From contig JAEEVW010000002.1 in the NCBI GenBank assembly GCA_016291085.1, positions 62,001 to 126,000 of the forward strand: a stretch of 64,000 nt of DNA. The letters are read 5' to 3'. This document shows, in pieces, positions 51,440 to 59,864 of this stretch. The DNA is from Prevotella sp. Its GTDB lineage: Bacteria; Bacteroidota; Bacteroidia; Bacteroidales; Bacteroidaceae. Below the pieces are notes generated by a model. It saw nothing but the letters and a program-made list of their open reading frames with translations, made no database searches and was not told the DNA's origin. The position numbers were made by a program, and so were the translations under genes. Positions within the stretch are counted from its first letter, which is position 1, and each line of letters starts with the position of its first letter.

Positions 51440-51577
51440 ATGCAGCATTTTACTCAAGAAGATTTTCAGCCACACCCCGCCACCATTCTGTTTTTGAAGC
51501 AGTTTGCGCGTATGTGTAATTCAAAAAAACAAGAGAACAATGGCTACAATGGTTTCTCCATCGTTGCTTGCAGCTGA
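51440..51577 (+). CDS. Candidate 45-aa protein overlapping the start of rpe
   Basis: An ATG-TGA frame of 45 codons (begins MQHFTQEDFQPHPATILFLK, continues QFARMCN...). The pattern, an FTxEDFxP start followed by a helix with L-K-Q-F-A, resembles very short conserved Bacteroidales proteins that I recall as having a similar start followed by an IRQ-FA segment. It overlaps the first 38 bp of rpe in another frame, so translation could be coupled. The AT-rich stretch 51366-51439 would be its leader. Real expression is uncertain. Confidence 0.4.
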   Translation: MQHFTQEDFQPHPATILFLKQFARMCNSKKQENNGYNGFSIVACS

Positions 51578-52190
51578 TTTCCTGCATCTCGACAGCGAAT
51601 TGGAAATGATTAACCGCAGTGAGGCCGACTGGCTTCATCTGGATGTGATGGACGGCGTCTTCGTGCCCAACATTTCCTTTGGATTTCCTGTGCTTGAGGC
51701 CGTTGCCAGAAAGTGTACGAAACCCCTTGACGTTCACTACATGATTGTGCACCCGGAGCACTACATCGAGCAGACTCGGAAACTGGGTGCGATGATGATG
51801 AATGTGCATGTGGAGGCTTGTACCCATTTGCACCGCACCGTGCAAGAGATTCATCTGGCTGGTATGAAGGCTGGCGTGACGCTGAATCCCGCTTCGCCCG
51901 TGTCGCTGCTGGAGGATATCATCTGTGATGTGGACATGGTGTTACTGATGAGTGTGAACCCAGGTTTTGGCGGACAGAAATTCATCGAGAATACCATCCA
52001 GAAGGTGCAGCGTCTGAGAAAACTCATTGACGAGAGTGGTTCGAAAGCGCTGATAGAGATTGACGGTGGCGTGCAGGCCGAAACCGCCCCACGACTGGTG
52101 AACGCCGGTGCCGACGTGCTGGTGGCAGGCAGTTATGTCTTTGGAAATCAGAATCCAGAGCAAGCCATTCATGACTTGCGCAGCCTTTGA
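51540..52190 (+). CDS. rpe: Ribulose-phosphate 3-epimerase
   Basis: 216 residues from the ATG at 51540, which fits the usual family start (VSPSLLAADF). The TIM-barrel active-site motifs are all present: LHLDVMDGVFVPN (metal and catalytic Asp), DVHYMIVHPE, MSVNPGFGGQKFI and EIDGGV (second catalytic Asp), with AGADVLVAGSYVF at the end. It interconverts ribulose 5-phosphate and xylulose 5-phosphate in the pentose phosphate pathway. The upstream frame extension is not needed. A 10-bp CCTAGG repeat starts right after its stop. Confidence 0.95.
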   Translation: MATMVSPSLLAADFLHLDSELEMINRSEADWLHLDVMDGVFVPNISFGFPVLEAVARKCTKPLDVHYMIVHPEHYIEQTRKLGAMMMNVHVEACTHLHRTVQEIHLAGMKAGVTLNPASPVSLLEDIICDVDMVLLMSVNPGFGGQKFIENTIQKVQRLRKLIDESGSKALIEIDGGVQAETAPRLVNAGADVLVAGSYVFGNQNPEQAIHDLRSL

Positions 52191-52250
52191 CTACTAGGTA
52201 TTCCTAGGTATTCCTAGGCGTTCTTAGGCAATCCTAGGCAATCCTAGAGC
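52191..52250. repeat. 10-bp CCTAGG tandem repeats between rpe and an ECF sigma gene
   Basis: Six 10-bp units (TTCCTAGGTA, TTCCTAGGCG, ATCCTAGGCA and variants) fill exactly the gap between the two convergent genes. Unlike the 9-bp ACTAGT relatives it is intergenic and not a multiple of three. Confidence 0.9.
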
Positions 52251-52849
52251 TAGAGTTCAAGATTCAGCTGGATTTCGTGTTGTTTGGCCATGCGGCGCAT
52301 GTTGATGAGTGCGTAACGCATGCGGCCAAGCGATGTGTTGATGCTGACACCTGTGGCCTCGGCTATCTCCTTGAACGACAATTCCTGATAATAACGCATA
52401 TAAACTACTTCGCGTTGGGGAGCAGGCAGTGAGTTCATGATGTGGCGCACGTCGCGAAGCACTTGGGCATTGACATACTCGTTCTCGCGGTTGAGGTCCA
52501 TCAGAGAATCGCTTTTCAGCTTGCTCAAATCATTGCCGGCAGTTGGCTCTATGATATGTACGCTCTTCTGAAGGCGGAAAGTGTCCATGATGACGTTATG
52601 TGCTATGCGAATCAGCCAGAACGAGAACTTGCCGGAATCGGTGTACTTGCCTTCCTGCAATCTGGTGATGACCTTGACAAACGTCTCTTGGAACACATCA
52701 TTAGCCAGCTCGGGGTCGCGAACCACGAACATAATGTAATCGTAGAGCTTTTTCTGATTGCGAGTTAATAACTCATCAAACGCCCTATTGTCTCCTCCTA
52801 CATACTGCAAGGCCAACATTTCGTCGGTCATGCTTTCGTAATTCTTCAT
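52250..52849 (-). CDS. ECF-type RNA polymerase sigma factor
   Basis: 199 residues. Region 2 is clear (MFVVRDPELANDVFQETFVKVI, then FSFWLIRIAHNVIMDTFR), as is region 4 (LPAPQREVVYMRYYQELSFKEIAEATGVSINTSLGRMRYALINMRR). No anti-sigma gene follows, and transcription comes from a housekeeping-type promoter rather than an autoregulatory one, so control may be at another level. It resembles the widely conserved Bacteroidales sigma genes near central metabolism rather than the FecI-like type. The target genes are unknown. Confidence 0.93.
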   Translation of the reverse strand: MKNYESMTDEMLALQYVGGDNRAFDELLTRNQKKLYDYIMFVVRDPELANDVFQETFVKVITRLQEGKYTDSGKFSFWLIRIAHNVIMDTFRLQKSVHIIEPTAGNDLSKLKSDSLMDLNRENEYVNAQVLRDVRHIMNSLPAPQREVVYMRYYQELSFKEIAEATGVSINTSLGRMRYALINMRRMAKQHEIQLNLEL

Positions 52850-52937
52850 ATTCTTTCAATTTTTATGAAGTAGAGTCTCGTCGATAGGCAGTAGAATTTT
52901 GATGTTTAATTATTAACTTTTGTTATTATTTCGCTTG

Positions 52938-52969
52938 CAAAAGTATATATTTTTATCAAAACAACCAAA
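52938..52969 (-). promoter_or_regulatory. Promoter of the second ECF sigma gene
   Basis: TTTG, 20 bp, TACTTTTG on the minus strand, 88 bp before the start codon. Confidence 0.7.
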
Positions 52970-52984
52970 TAAAATGCATTTTTT

Positions 52985-53015
52985 TTTGCAATTTGCGTGT
53001 TAATTTGTACCTTTG
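52985..53015 (+). promoter_or_regulatory. Promoter of the kinase/nucleotidyltransferase fusion gene
   Basis: TTTG (52985-52988), 19 bp, TACCTTTG (53008-53015), 31 bp before the start codon. Exact consensus. Confidence 0.8.
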
Positions 53016-53046
53016 TCCATAATTATTACATAAATAGACGAGAAAA

Positions 53047-54981
53047 ATGCTAAAACTATTTGTTCCGGGCCGTTTGTGTCTTTTTGGTGAACATACCGAC
53101 TGGGCTGGTCACTATCGTACGATGAATGCTGATATTCTTCCAGGAGCCTCTATCGTGACTGGTATTGAACAAGGCATCTATGCTGAAGTTGAGAAATCTA
53201 CCATCTTCGAGATGCATAGTGATGCCGCAGAACTGTCCGATGTATGGCGCGATTTCTCCTGTCGTATGAGTGAACAGGAACTGAAGCGCGTGGCTAAGTC
53301 TGGATCGTTCTTCAGCTATTGTGCCGGTGTTGTCAGCTACATGTTGGAATGGTACAAGGTGGGTGGGGTGCGTATCCGCATTACAGGTATGACGCTACCT
53401 ATGAAGAGCGGTCTGTCGTCGAGTGCAGCCATTTGTGTGCTTGTCGCGCGCGCGTTCAATATTTTATATCATCTGAATTTGAATACGTTGGGTGAGATGA
53501 ATATTGCTTATTTGGGCGAGTTGCGTACGTCGAGTCGTTGTGGACGTTTGGACCAGGCTTGTGCCTTTGGTGTGAAACCGAATCTAATGACCTTTGATGG
53601 TGACGAGATAGAGGTGAAGCCCCTGACAGTGAAGAAAACCTTGTACTGGGTGTTTGCCGATCTGTGTGCCGAGAAAGACACCATCAAGATTCTATCCGAC
53701 CTGAACAAGGCATACCCCTTTGCGACGACAGAAGGCGAGCAGAACCTGCACAAGGCCTTGGGTGAGTGGAACCACGATATCGTTGAAAAGGCCATTAAGT
53801 GTATGGCGACAGGCGACGCGGAGTCTTTAGGACAACTGATGACACATGCAGAAGAGATGTTCGACGAGTATATTGCCCCGATGTCGCCGGCTTTGTGGGC
53901 TCCTAAACTGCACGAAGTGCTTCATGACCCCAACATTCAGCCTATGATTTGGGGTGGTAAGGGTGTCGGATCGCATGGCGACGGATCTGTGCAGTTCTTG
54001 GCGCGTTCGGCTGAGGATCAGCAACAATTGTTAGAGTATCTGAATGCGCAAGGTATGAAGGCCTATTCACTGACCTTGCATCCAGTGCATACGGTTCGTA
54101 AGGCTATCATTCCTGTGGCTGGTTTCGGGACTAGGCTTTATCCCGCCACTCGTTCTCTGAAGAAAGACTTCTTCCCAATACCCTGTTCAGATGGCATGGT
54201 GCGCCCTGTCATTCTCATCCTTTTGGAGGAACTGGTGAAGAGCGGTGTAGAGGAGATTTGTCTGGTTTTGGGTTCTGAGGAGGAACGCATTCAGTATACG
54301 GACTTTTTCGAACGTCAATTGAGTGAGGAACACTTGAGAAAACTGAATAAAGAAGCACAGGAATACGAGAATCGCATACTGGATCTAGGCAAACGTCTGC
54401 ACTATGTCTATCAGCACGAAAAGAGAGGTTTCGGACATGCCGTATTCCAGGCGGTGGAATTTGCCAACAATGAGCCGGTGCTGCTGTTGTTAGGCGATAC
54501 GCTGTATCGTAGTCAGTCGAACAAACCCTGCGCCCTGCAACTGATAGAGCAGTACGAACGTTATAATCAGTTGATGGTGAGCATCCATCCCATTCCTTTG
54601 GCAGAGGTGAGTCACTATGGTATTTTGAGCGGTGTCTGGGAAGACAAGGAGAACATGCATCTGAATGTCTCGGTAATGAATGAGAAGCCCAAAGCCTCGT
54701 ATGCTGAGGAATTCTTGGGTGTGCGTAATAAGGAAGGTGAGAAGGAGTATTATTCTGTCTTTGGACAATATATTCTGACACCAGAGGTCTTTGCACAGCT
54801 TGACGAGGATATCAAGAAAGCTGATGAGGAAGGCGACAAGACACGTGAGATAGAACTGACTGCCGCCCTTGAGGCTGTTCGCCAGAAGAGCGGCATGATG
54901 GGTATCAGACTGAAGGGTACCATGTATGACATGGGCAATCCTACTGCCCTGCGCAACTGTGTGCGCTATTTCTCAAGATAG
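53047..54981 (+). CDS. Fused GHMP sugar kinase and UTP-sugar-1-phosphate nucleotidyltransferase
   Basis: 644 residues in two halves. Residues 1-345 are a GHMP kinase: substrate-side motif PGRLCLFGEHTDWAGHY, ATP loop LPMKSGLSSSAAICV (about 114-128) and a glycine-rich third motif GGKGVGSHGDGSVQF (about 303). Residues from about 352 form a GalU-like nucleotidyltransferase: IIPVAGFGTRLYPATRSLKKDFFPI, LLLLGDTLY and YYSVFGQYILTPEVF. Together they could phosphorylate a free sugar at C1 and convert it to a nucleotide sugar, as in a salvage route. The kinase start is closest by eye to glucuronokinase/galactokinase types, so UDP-glucuronate or UDP-galactose are candidate products (inference). The domain order is opposite to that of the known fucokinase/GDP-fucose enzyme Fkp. 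Confidence 0.85.
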   Translation: MLKLFVPGRLCLFGEHTDWAGHYRTMNADILPGASIVTGIEQGIYAEVEKSTIFEMHSDAAELSDVWRDFSCRMSEQELKRVAKSGSFFSYCAGVVSYMLEWYKVGGVRIRITGMTLPMKSGLSSSAAICVLVARAFNILYHLNLNTLGEMNIAYLGELRTSSRCGRLDQACAFGVKPNLMTFDGDEIEVKPLTVKKTLYWVFADLCAEKDTIKILSDLNKAYPFATTEGEQNLHKALGEWNHDIVEKAIKCMATGDAESLGQLMTHAEEMFDEYIAPMSPALWAPKLHEVLHDPNIQPMIWGGKGVGSHGDGSVQFLARSAEDQQQLLEYLNAQGMKAYSLTLHPVHTVRKAIIPVAGFGTRLYPATRSLKKDFFPIPCSDGMVRPVILILLEELVKSGVEEICLVLGSEEERIQYTDFFERQLSEEHLRKLNKEAQEYENRILDLGKRLHYVYQHEKRGFGHAVFQAVEFANNEPVLLLLGDTLYRSQSNKPCALQLIEQYERYNQLMVSIHPIPLAEVSHYGILSGVWEDKENMHLNVSVMNEKPKASYAEEFLGVRNKEGEKEYYSVFGQYILTPEVFAQLDEDIKKADEEGDKTREIELTAALEAVRQKSGMMGIRLKGTMYDMGNPTALRNCVRYFSR

Positions 54982-54982
54982 G

Positions 54983-55867
54983 CTATCTGACGTATTCTTC
55001 AGCGCGACGCAAGAGATACTGGCCGTAGTCATTCTTAATCATGGGCTCGGCCAGTTTTTTCAGTTGCTCTTTGCTAATCCAACCGCGCTTGTAGGCAATT
55101 TCCTCCAGACAAGCCACCTTTAGTCCCTGGCGTTTCTCAATGACCTCAATGAAGGTCGAAGCCTCGGAGAGTGAGTCGTGGGTACCTGTGTCGAGCCATG
55201 CGAAGCCACGTTGTAGGGTCTGTACTAACAGATTCTTATCTTCCAAGTATTGTTGGTTGACGGTGGTAATCTCGAGTTCACCACGTGCAGAGGGCTTGAT
55301 GTTCTTGGCAATCTCCACGACACTATTCGGATAAAAATAGAGCCCCACGACGGCATAGTTGGACTTGGGCTTGGCAGGCTTCTCCTCAATGCTCAGACAG
55401 TTCCCGTTGGCATCGAACTCTGCCACGCCATAGCGTTCCGGATCGTTGACATAGTAACCGAATACGGTGGCTTGTCCGTTCTTCTCAGCATGCTCGACGG
55501 CCTGTTTTAGCATGCCTGTAAAGCCACTGCCGTAGAATATGTTGTCGCCTAATACGAGGCAGGCGCAGTCGTCGCCAATGAACTCTTCACCAATGATAAA
55601 GGCCTGAGCCAGTCCATCTGGAGAGGGTTGCTCAGCATATTCAAAGCGTACGCCCAAGTCAGAACCATCGCCCAACAGACGTTTGAAACCAGGCAGGTCG
55701 TAGGGAGTGGAAATGATGAGAATCTCACGGATGCCAGCCAGCATCAGTGTGGAGATAGGATAGTAAATCATGGGCTTGTCGAAGATGGGCAGCATCTGTT
55801 TCGATACGCCTTTTGTGATAGGGTAGAGGCGTGTGCCACTACCGCCTGCTAATACAATTCCTTTCAT
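54983..55867 (-). CDS. rmlA: Glucose-1-phosphate thymidylyltransferase
   Basis: 294 residues, typical. The nucleotide-binding start [48 protein letters not shown] and [18 protein letters not shown] are hallmarks of RmlA. It makes dTDP-glucose from dTTP and glucose 1-phosphate, the first step to dTDP-rhamnose and other deoxysugars for surface polysaccharides. rmlB/C/D are not in the window. It converges on the kinase/nucleotidyltransferase fusion with only 1 bp between the stop codons, which places two sugar-nucleotide genes tail to tail. Confidence 0.95.
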   Translation of the reverse strand: MKGIVLAGGSGTRLYPITKGVSKQMLPIFDKPMIYYPISTLMLAGIREILIISTPYDLPGFKRLLGDGSDLGVRFEYAEQPSPDGLAQAFIIGEEFIGDDCACLVLGDNIFYGSGFTGMLKQAVEHAEKNGQATVFGYYVNDPERYGVAEFDANGNCLSIEEKPAKPKSNYAVVGLYFYPNSVVEIAKNIKPSARGELEITTVNQQYLEDKNLLVQTLQRGFAWLDTGTHDSLSEASTFIEVIEKRQGLKVACLEEIAYKRGWISKEQLKKLAEPMIKNDYGQYLLRRAEEYVR

Positions 55868-55900
55868 AATAATTGTGTTCTAATAGTGACTATTTGATGG

Positions 55901-55908
55901 CAAAGGTA
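55901..55908 (-). promoter_or_regulatory. -7 element of rmlA
   Basis: TACCTTTG on the minus strand, 33 bp before the start codon. No TTTG at consensus distance was found. Confidence 0.5.
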
Positions 55909-55926
55909 CAAAATAATCCTCAAACA

Positions 55927-55958
55927 TTTGGTAAGTTTGCCGAAAATAATTAATTTTG
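55927..55958 (+). promoter_or_regulatory. Promoter of the 204-aa hypothetical gene
   Basis: TTTG (55927-55930), 20 bp, TAATTTTG (55951-55958), 63 bp before the start codon. Confidence 0.7.
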
Positions 55959-56021
55959 CACCAAATTTTTAGCATAGGAACTCGAGTTCCACACATTAAA
56001 CTCTAAACACAAAACAATTAT

Positions 56022-56636
56022 ATGGGATTTTTATCAAAATTATTTGGAAAAAAGGAAGAACAGCAGAAGGCCGGTGGCATGGAGGATTTTATGACGTTAA
56101 TCCGTGTCTATTTCCAAGCTGTGATGGCCGCAGACTTAGGCATCTCCAATATGGCAGCATTACCCGACTTACGCGTGTTCAAGACCACCTTGAAGGTGCC
56201 TACGCAGAATAACAGGTTGGGACTGGCTGAGAAATCGAAGTGTAAGAAGATGCTGAAGGATATTTACGGCATGGACGACGACTTTACGAAAGAAATTGAC
56301 CAGAGCATCCGTAAGCGTTGCAAGAAACCACAGGACATTCAGACCTATATGTATCAGTTCTCCGGTTTTACACAGGACCTGATGATGTTAACGGGCAATC
56401 TGATGAAGTTCAAACTTCGTTTGCCTAGTTTCTTCAAGAGTGCCATTCGTACTATGACAGAAAAGACTGTTAATGATATCTTCACCAAGAATGATTTCAG
56501 CGATGCAGGTGTCATGAAGACCGTAGTGGCTATCCGACAGTATGCCTCGAAACTTGGCTTTTCTCAGCAATGGACTACCGACTTCGTTTACAAAGTAGTA
56601 ATGCTTGCAAAAAAAGAGCCAAGGCCCAAGGAATGA
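56022..56636 (+). CDS. Hypothetical cytoplasmic protein
   Basis: 204 residues, no signal peptide or membrane segment. The N-terminus is amphipathic and basic (GFLSKLFGKKEEQQK), which may allow membrane or partner contact. The remainder is predicted mostly helical with many Lys and Met residues (CKKMLKDIYGMDDDFTKEIDQ; AIRTMTEKTVNDIFTKNDFSD). No family was recognised, although its position before the coiled-coil/zapA/rny genes suggests a conserved Bacteroidales housekeeping protein. It has its own promoter and is separated from the next gene by a heptanucleotide array and another -7 box. Confidence 0.75.
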   Translation: MGFLSKLFGKKEEQQKAGGMEDFMTLIRVYFQAVMAADLGISNMAALPDLRVFKTTLKVPTQNNRLGLAEKSKCKKMLKDIYGMDDDFTKEIDQSIRKRCKKPQDIQTYMYQFSGFTQDLMMLTGNLMKFKLRLPSFFKSAIRTMTEKTVNDIFTKNDFSDAGVMKTVVAIRQYASKLGFSQQWTTDFVYKVVMLAKKEPRPKE

Positions 56637-56658
56637 ACTATTTATGTTAACAAAACAT

Positions 56659-56686
56659 AAAGTTCAAAGGACAAAGTTCAAACTTC
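56659..56686. repeat. Heptanucleotide repeats upstream of the coiled-coil gene
   Basis: Units AAAGTTC, AAAGGAC, AAAGTTC, AAACTTC. A TACCTTTG -7 box at 56700-56707 follows. Confidence 0.8.
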
Positions 56687-56726
56687 GAAAGATTATTCCT
56701 ACCTTTGTGGAATAAAGTGAGTATGT

Positions 56727-57026
56727 ATGACAGCTAACGAGAAAGCTTTAGCAGCGTTTGAGACCCGTATCCGTCAAATGATTCTCCGTTTTCAAGAGTT
56801 GAAGAAGGAGAACAAGGATTTGTATGATATGGTGGAAAAGAACGAGCAGGAAATGAAGCAGCTGCGTCAGAAGTTGGAACAGCAGCAGTCAGACTATAAC
56901 TCACTGAAAATGGCTAAGATGATTGAGATTACCGATGGCGACTTGACAGGCGCCAAGGAACGGTTGTCGAAGCTGATTCGTGACGTCAACAAATGCATTG
57001 CCATCCTCAGCGATGAAAATCAATAA
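56727..57026 (+). CDS. Small coiled-coil protein, possible ZapB-like division factor
   Basis: 99 residues. A long coiled coil covers about residues 10-62 (IRQMILRFQELKKENKDLYD, MVEKNEQEMKQLRQKLEQQQ), followed by a short conserved C-terminal helix (GAKERLSKLIRDVNKCIAILSD). It starts 20 bp after a TACCTTTG element and lies 12 bp before zapA, so the two are co-expressed. ZapB in other bacteria is a similar-sized coiled-coil partner of ZapA at the Z ring; a similar role is inferred from size and context, not from sequence identity. Confidence 0.7.
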   Translation: MTANEKALAAFETRIRQMILRFQELKKENKDLYDMVEKNEQEMKQLRQKLEQQQSDYNSLKMAKMIEITDGDLTGAKERLSKLIRDVNKCIAILSDENQ

Positions 57027-57038
57027 GGAGATTATGCT

Positions 57039-57347
57039 ATGCCAGAACAGAAACAGGACAGATTACATATTAAGCTGCACGTTTACGACGAAGAAATAGA
57101 GGTTGTCATCAATCGTGACGACGAAGAATTCTATCGTGCTGCAGCCAAGCTCATCACCGAGCGCTATAATGCCTATGCACAGGCATACAAAGGGCGCAAG
57201 AGTGATCATACGGTGGCGCTGATGACATTGATTGATATTGCGCTGATGTATCAGAAGGAGCGTTCGCATAATGATACCTCGCCCTATGATAATGTTCTTG
57301 CTAAGTTGACCCGCGAAATCGAGGAAGCCCTCGGAGAGCGGAAATAG
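57039..57347 (+). CDS. zapA: Cell division protein ZapA
   Basis: 102 residues. The family pattern is visible: an N-terminal strand pair (LHIKLHVYDEEIEVVINRDDEEFYRAAAKLI) and a C-terminal coiled helix (TVALMTLIDIALMYQKE). ZapA bundles FtsZ filaments at mid-cell. It follows the coiled-coil gene by 12 bp and precedes rny by 40 bp, a gene order I associate with Bacteroidales genomes. Confidence 0.85.
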   Translation: MPEQKQDRLHIKLHVYDEEIEVVINRDDEEFYRAAAKLITERYNAYAQAYKGRKSDHTVALMTLIDIALMYQKERSHNDTSPYDNVLAKLTREIEEALGERK

Positions 57348-57387
57348 TAGAGAACATTAACATTATATATACAGACTAAGAACATTT

Positions 57388-58929
57388 ATGGACATTATTG
57401 TTGGTATTATTCTAATTGCTGCAGCCCTCATTGTAGGTGGGTTCTGCGGCTTTATGATTTTCCGCTTCGTTGCGAAGGGGAAATATAATGAAATGATTGG
57501 TGCCGCCAAGAAGGAGGCAGAGGTTATCAAGGAGAAGAAACTCCTGGAAGTGAAGGAGAAATTCCTGAACAAGAAGGCAGAGCTGGAGAAGGAAGTACAA
57601 CAGCGCAACCAGCATATCCAGCAGAGCGAGAATAAGCTGAAACAGCGTGAAATCTCGCTGAACCAGCGTCAGGAAGAACTGGGCCGCCGTAAGAATGATC
57701 TCGACAACCAGCAGAATCGCATTGACAATGAGAAGAAATTGCTAAACTTAAAACAGGAGGAGCTCGAGAAGATGCAGATGCAAGAGCGTGCCAAGTTGGA
57801 AGAACTCTCCGGACTGTCAGCCGAAGAGGCCAAGAGCCGTCTGGTAGAGTCGTTGAAGGACGAAGCCAAGACCGATGCTGCTGCTTACATCAATGAAATC
57901 ATGGACGAGGCTAAGCTGAATGCCAATGCCCAGGCCAAGAAGATTATCATTCAGACCATCCAGCGTGTGGCCACTGAGACCGCTGTGGAGAACAGTGTAT
58001 CGGTGTTCCATATCGACAACGACGATGTCAAGGGACGCGTTATTGGTCGTGAGGGACGCAATATCCGTGCCTTGGAGTCAGCCTGTGGTGTTGAAATTGT
58101 GGTCGACGACACGCCTGAAGCTATTGTCATTTCGGCCTTCGACCCCATTCGCCGTGAGACCTGCCGTCTGGCCCTCCATCAGCTGGTGGCTGATGGACGT
58201 ATCCATCCCGCACGTATCGAGGAGGTTGTTGCTAAGGTTAAGAAACAGCTGGAGAATGAGATTATTGAGACTGGTAAGCGCACTACCATCGACTTGGGTA
58301 TTCATGGCTTGCATCCTGAATTGATCCGTATTATTGGTAAGATGAAGTATCGTTCTTCTTATGGTCAGAACCTGTTGCAGCATGCCCGCGAGACAGCTAA
58401 TCTGTGTGCCGTGATGGCTGCAGAGTTGGGTCTGAATCCAAAGAAGGCCAAGCGTGCAGGACTGTTGCACGATATTGGTAAAGTGCCCGATGAGGATACT
58501 GACGATCCACACGCAATCTATGGTGCTAAGATAGCCGAAAAGTATAAGGAGAAGCCCGATATCTGCAACGCTATTGGTGCCCACCACGACGAGATGGAGA
58601 TGCAGACGCTGTTGGCTCCCATCGTGCAGATTTGTGACGCCATCTCGGGTGCCCGTCCTGGTGCACGTCGTGAAATCGTTGAGGCTTACATCAAGCGTTT
58701 GAACGACCTTGAGGCTATTGCCATGAGCTATCCCGGTGTTACCAAGACTTATGCTATCCAGGCTGGTCGTGAACTGCGTGTCATTGTCGGTGCCGATAAG
58801 ATGGACGATGCGGAGACCGAGGCACTCAGCGGACAGATTGCATCGAAGATTCAGAACGAGATGACCTATCCCGGACAGGTGAAGATTACCGTCATCCGCG
58901 AGACCCGTTCTGTGGCATACGCCAAGTAG
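57388..58929 (+). CDS. rny: Ribonuclease Y
   Basis: 513 residues. N-terminal membrane anchor ([21 protein letters not shown]), long coiled coil (about 35-190), KH domain ([20 protein letters not shown]) and HD domain ([25 protein letters not shown] with the metal-binding His-Asp, and GAHHDE). It is a membrane-bound endoribonuclease that starts mRNA decay. The full normal length and motifs indicate an active enzyme. A clear terminator follows the stop codon. Confidence 0.96.
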   Translation: MDIIVGIILIAAALIVGGFCGFMIFRFVAKGKYNEMIGAAKKEAEVIKEKKLLEVKEKFLNKKAELEKEVQQRNQHIQQSENKLKQREISLNQRQEELGRRKNDLDNQQNRIDNEKKLLNLKQEELEKMQMQERAKLEELSGLSAEEAKSRLVESLKDEAKTDAAAYINEIMDEAKLNANAQAKKIIIQTIQRVATETAVENSVSVFHIDNDDVKGRVIGREGRNIRALESACGVEIVVDDTPEAIVISAFDPIRRETCRLALHQLVADGRIHPARIEEVVAKVKKQLENEIIETGKRTTIDLGIHGLHPELIRIIGKMKYRSSYGQNLLQHARETANLCAVMAAELGLNPKKAKRAGLLHDIGKVPDEDTDDPHAIYGAKIAEKYKEKPDICNAIGAHHDEMEMQTLLAPIVQICDAISGARPGARREIVEAYIKRLNDLEAIAMSYPGVTKTYAIQAGRELRVIVGADKMDDAETEALSGQIASKIQNEMTYPGQVKITVIRETRSVAYAK

Positions 58930-58954
58930 GCAAGGACTATACTATATATAATAA

Positions 58955-58987
58955 GGTGGCATTCCGTCAAAGGAGTGCCATCTTTTC
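58955..58987 (+). terminator. Terminator of rny
   Basis: Stem GGTGGCATTCC / GGAGTGCCATC (11 positions with two G-U pairs), loop GTCAAA, followed by TTTTCG. Confidence 0.8.
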
Positions 58988-59048
58988 GTTGTTTTACCAG
59001 TTGTAGTCAAGTACTATTTCTCTGTCAAACCTTCGTAGAATCACGTTT

Positions 59049-59136
59049 TGCTACCTCCGGAGTCTGCACGTGTTACCTCGGGAGTCTGCACGTGTTACCT
59101 CGGGAGTCTGCACGTGTTACCTCGGGAGTCTGCAAA
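59049..59136. repeat. 22-bp tandem array downstream of rny
   Basis: Four 22-bp units, two of them identical. Each has TTACCTCGGGAGTCTGCA (copy 1 has CTACCTCCGG) and copies meet at CACGTG. It lies in the 308-bp gene-free gap between rny and the tRNA-Val unit. The rest of that gap holds two terminators and nothing else recognised. Confidence 0.92.
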
Positions 59137-59197
59137 TGCAAGTCCGAAGACGCGCGATGGAGTCGCATTACGGCGGTGAAGGACAGTAGAGCGAAGT

Positions 59198-59233
59198 AAA
59201 AAAACGAGGATGTGCAAGTCGCACATCCTCGTT
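59198..59233 (-). terminator. Terminator of tRNA-Val
   Basis: On the minus strand a perfect 13-bp stem AACGAGGATGTGC / GCACATCCTCGTT, loop of 5, then a run of T. It starts 4 bp after the tRNA CCA end. Confidence 0.92.
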
Positions 59234-59237
59234 GCTT

Positions 59238-59315
59238 TGGTAGGGACGCCCGGGCTCGAACCGGGGACCTCTTCAATGTGACTGAAGCGCTCTAAACCAA
59301 CTGGGCTACGCCCCT
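59238..59315 (-). tRNA. tRNA-Val (anticodon CAC)
   Basis: 78 nt with an encoded CCA. Acceptor pairs AGGGGCG/CGTCCCT, anticodon stem CTTCA/TGAAG with loop GTCACAT (U33, CAC, A37), T stem CCCGG/CCGGG with loop TTCGAGC. Position 32 is G rather than the usual pyrimidine. It forms a complete unit with its own promoter and terminator. Confidence 0.92.
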
Positions 59316-59333
59316 TTATTTCCAAATCGGGTG

Positions 59334-59365
59334 CAAAGTTACGAAAAAGGTTTCATTCATGCAAA
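59334..59365 (-). promoter_or_regulatory. Promoter of tRNA-Val
   Basis: TTTG, 20 bp, TAACTTTG on the minus strand, with the -7 element ending 18 bp before the first tRNA base. Exact consensus. Confidence 0.82.
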
Positions 59366-59465
59366 CTTTCAGCTTGCTTTTTATCCTTTTTTTACATACA
59401 AAAGAAAACGAGGCGTATCCATAGCAAAGGAACGTCTCGTATTTCTTTTTTCAAGAAGAATTCGC

Positions 59466-59846
59466 TTACTTCTTGGTAGAGTCTGTTGCAGCGGCAGGAG
59501 CGGCAGCAGCATCCTGAGCAGGAGCAGCAGCATCCTTCTGCTGGCTGGCACCGAATCCAGGCAGATTGTTAGGATTGGTGACAGGGTTCTCGATGTTCTC
59601 CATGACAGAGCTGTCGGCAGTAGCCGTGGGAGCTACCCATGCGCAGATAACGCTGATGATGACCATAGCAGCAGCCAGTGCCCATGTGGCTTTCTCGATG
59701 AAATCGGTGGTCTTGCGAACACCAGCAACTTGGTTGTAGCCTGCGAAGCTTGACGACAGACCACCACCCTTAGACTCTTGAATCAGCACGATACCAATCA
59801 TCAGTACGGCTGCAATCACGATAAGAATTACAAATAATGTGTACAT
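59466..59846 (-). CDS. secG: Preprotein translocase subunit SecG
   Basis: 126 residues. Two membrane segments (LFVILIVIAAVLMIGIVLIQ and ATWALAAAMVIISVICAW) flank the conserved loop QESKGGGLSSSFAG. It is part of the SecYEG channel. The C-terminal tail is long and Ala/Asp-rich (about 40 residues), beyond the usual 75-80-residue core, as seen in Bacteroidetes. It starts 18 bp after the TPR-like gene and is the last protein gene of the sigma-54 activator/lptE series. Confidence 0.94.
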   Translation of the reverse strand: MYTLFVILIVIAAVLMIGIVLIQESKGGGLSSSFAGYNQVAGVRKTTDFIEKATWALAAAMVIISVICAWVAPTATADSSVMENIENPVTNPNNLPGFGASQQKDAAAPAQDAAAAPAAATDSTKK

Positions 59847-59864
59847 AATCTTTTAATTGTTTAA

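Noticed and set aside
53047..54981. Two genes joined by a sequencing error
   Set aside because: The junction is a smooth linker in one frame and the second half has no start codon or promoter of its own nearby, so a true fusion is more likely.
23092..59136. CRISPR array
   Set aside because: The 21-22-bp arrays are contiguous units without unique spacers, have only 3-4 copies, and no cas genes are present.
59238..59315. tRNA-Asp with anticodon GTC
   Set aside because: GTC occurs in the loop, but using it would put A at position 33; the frame with U33 gives CAC (Val).
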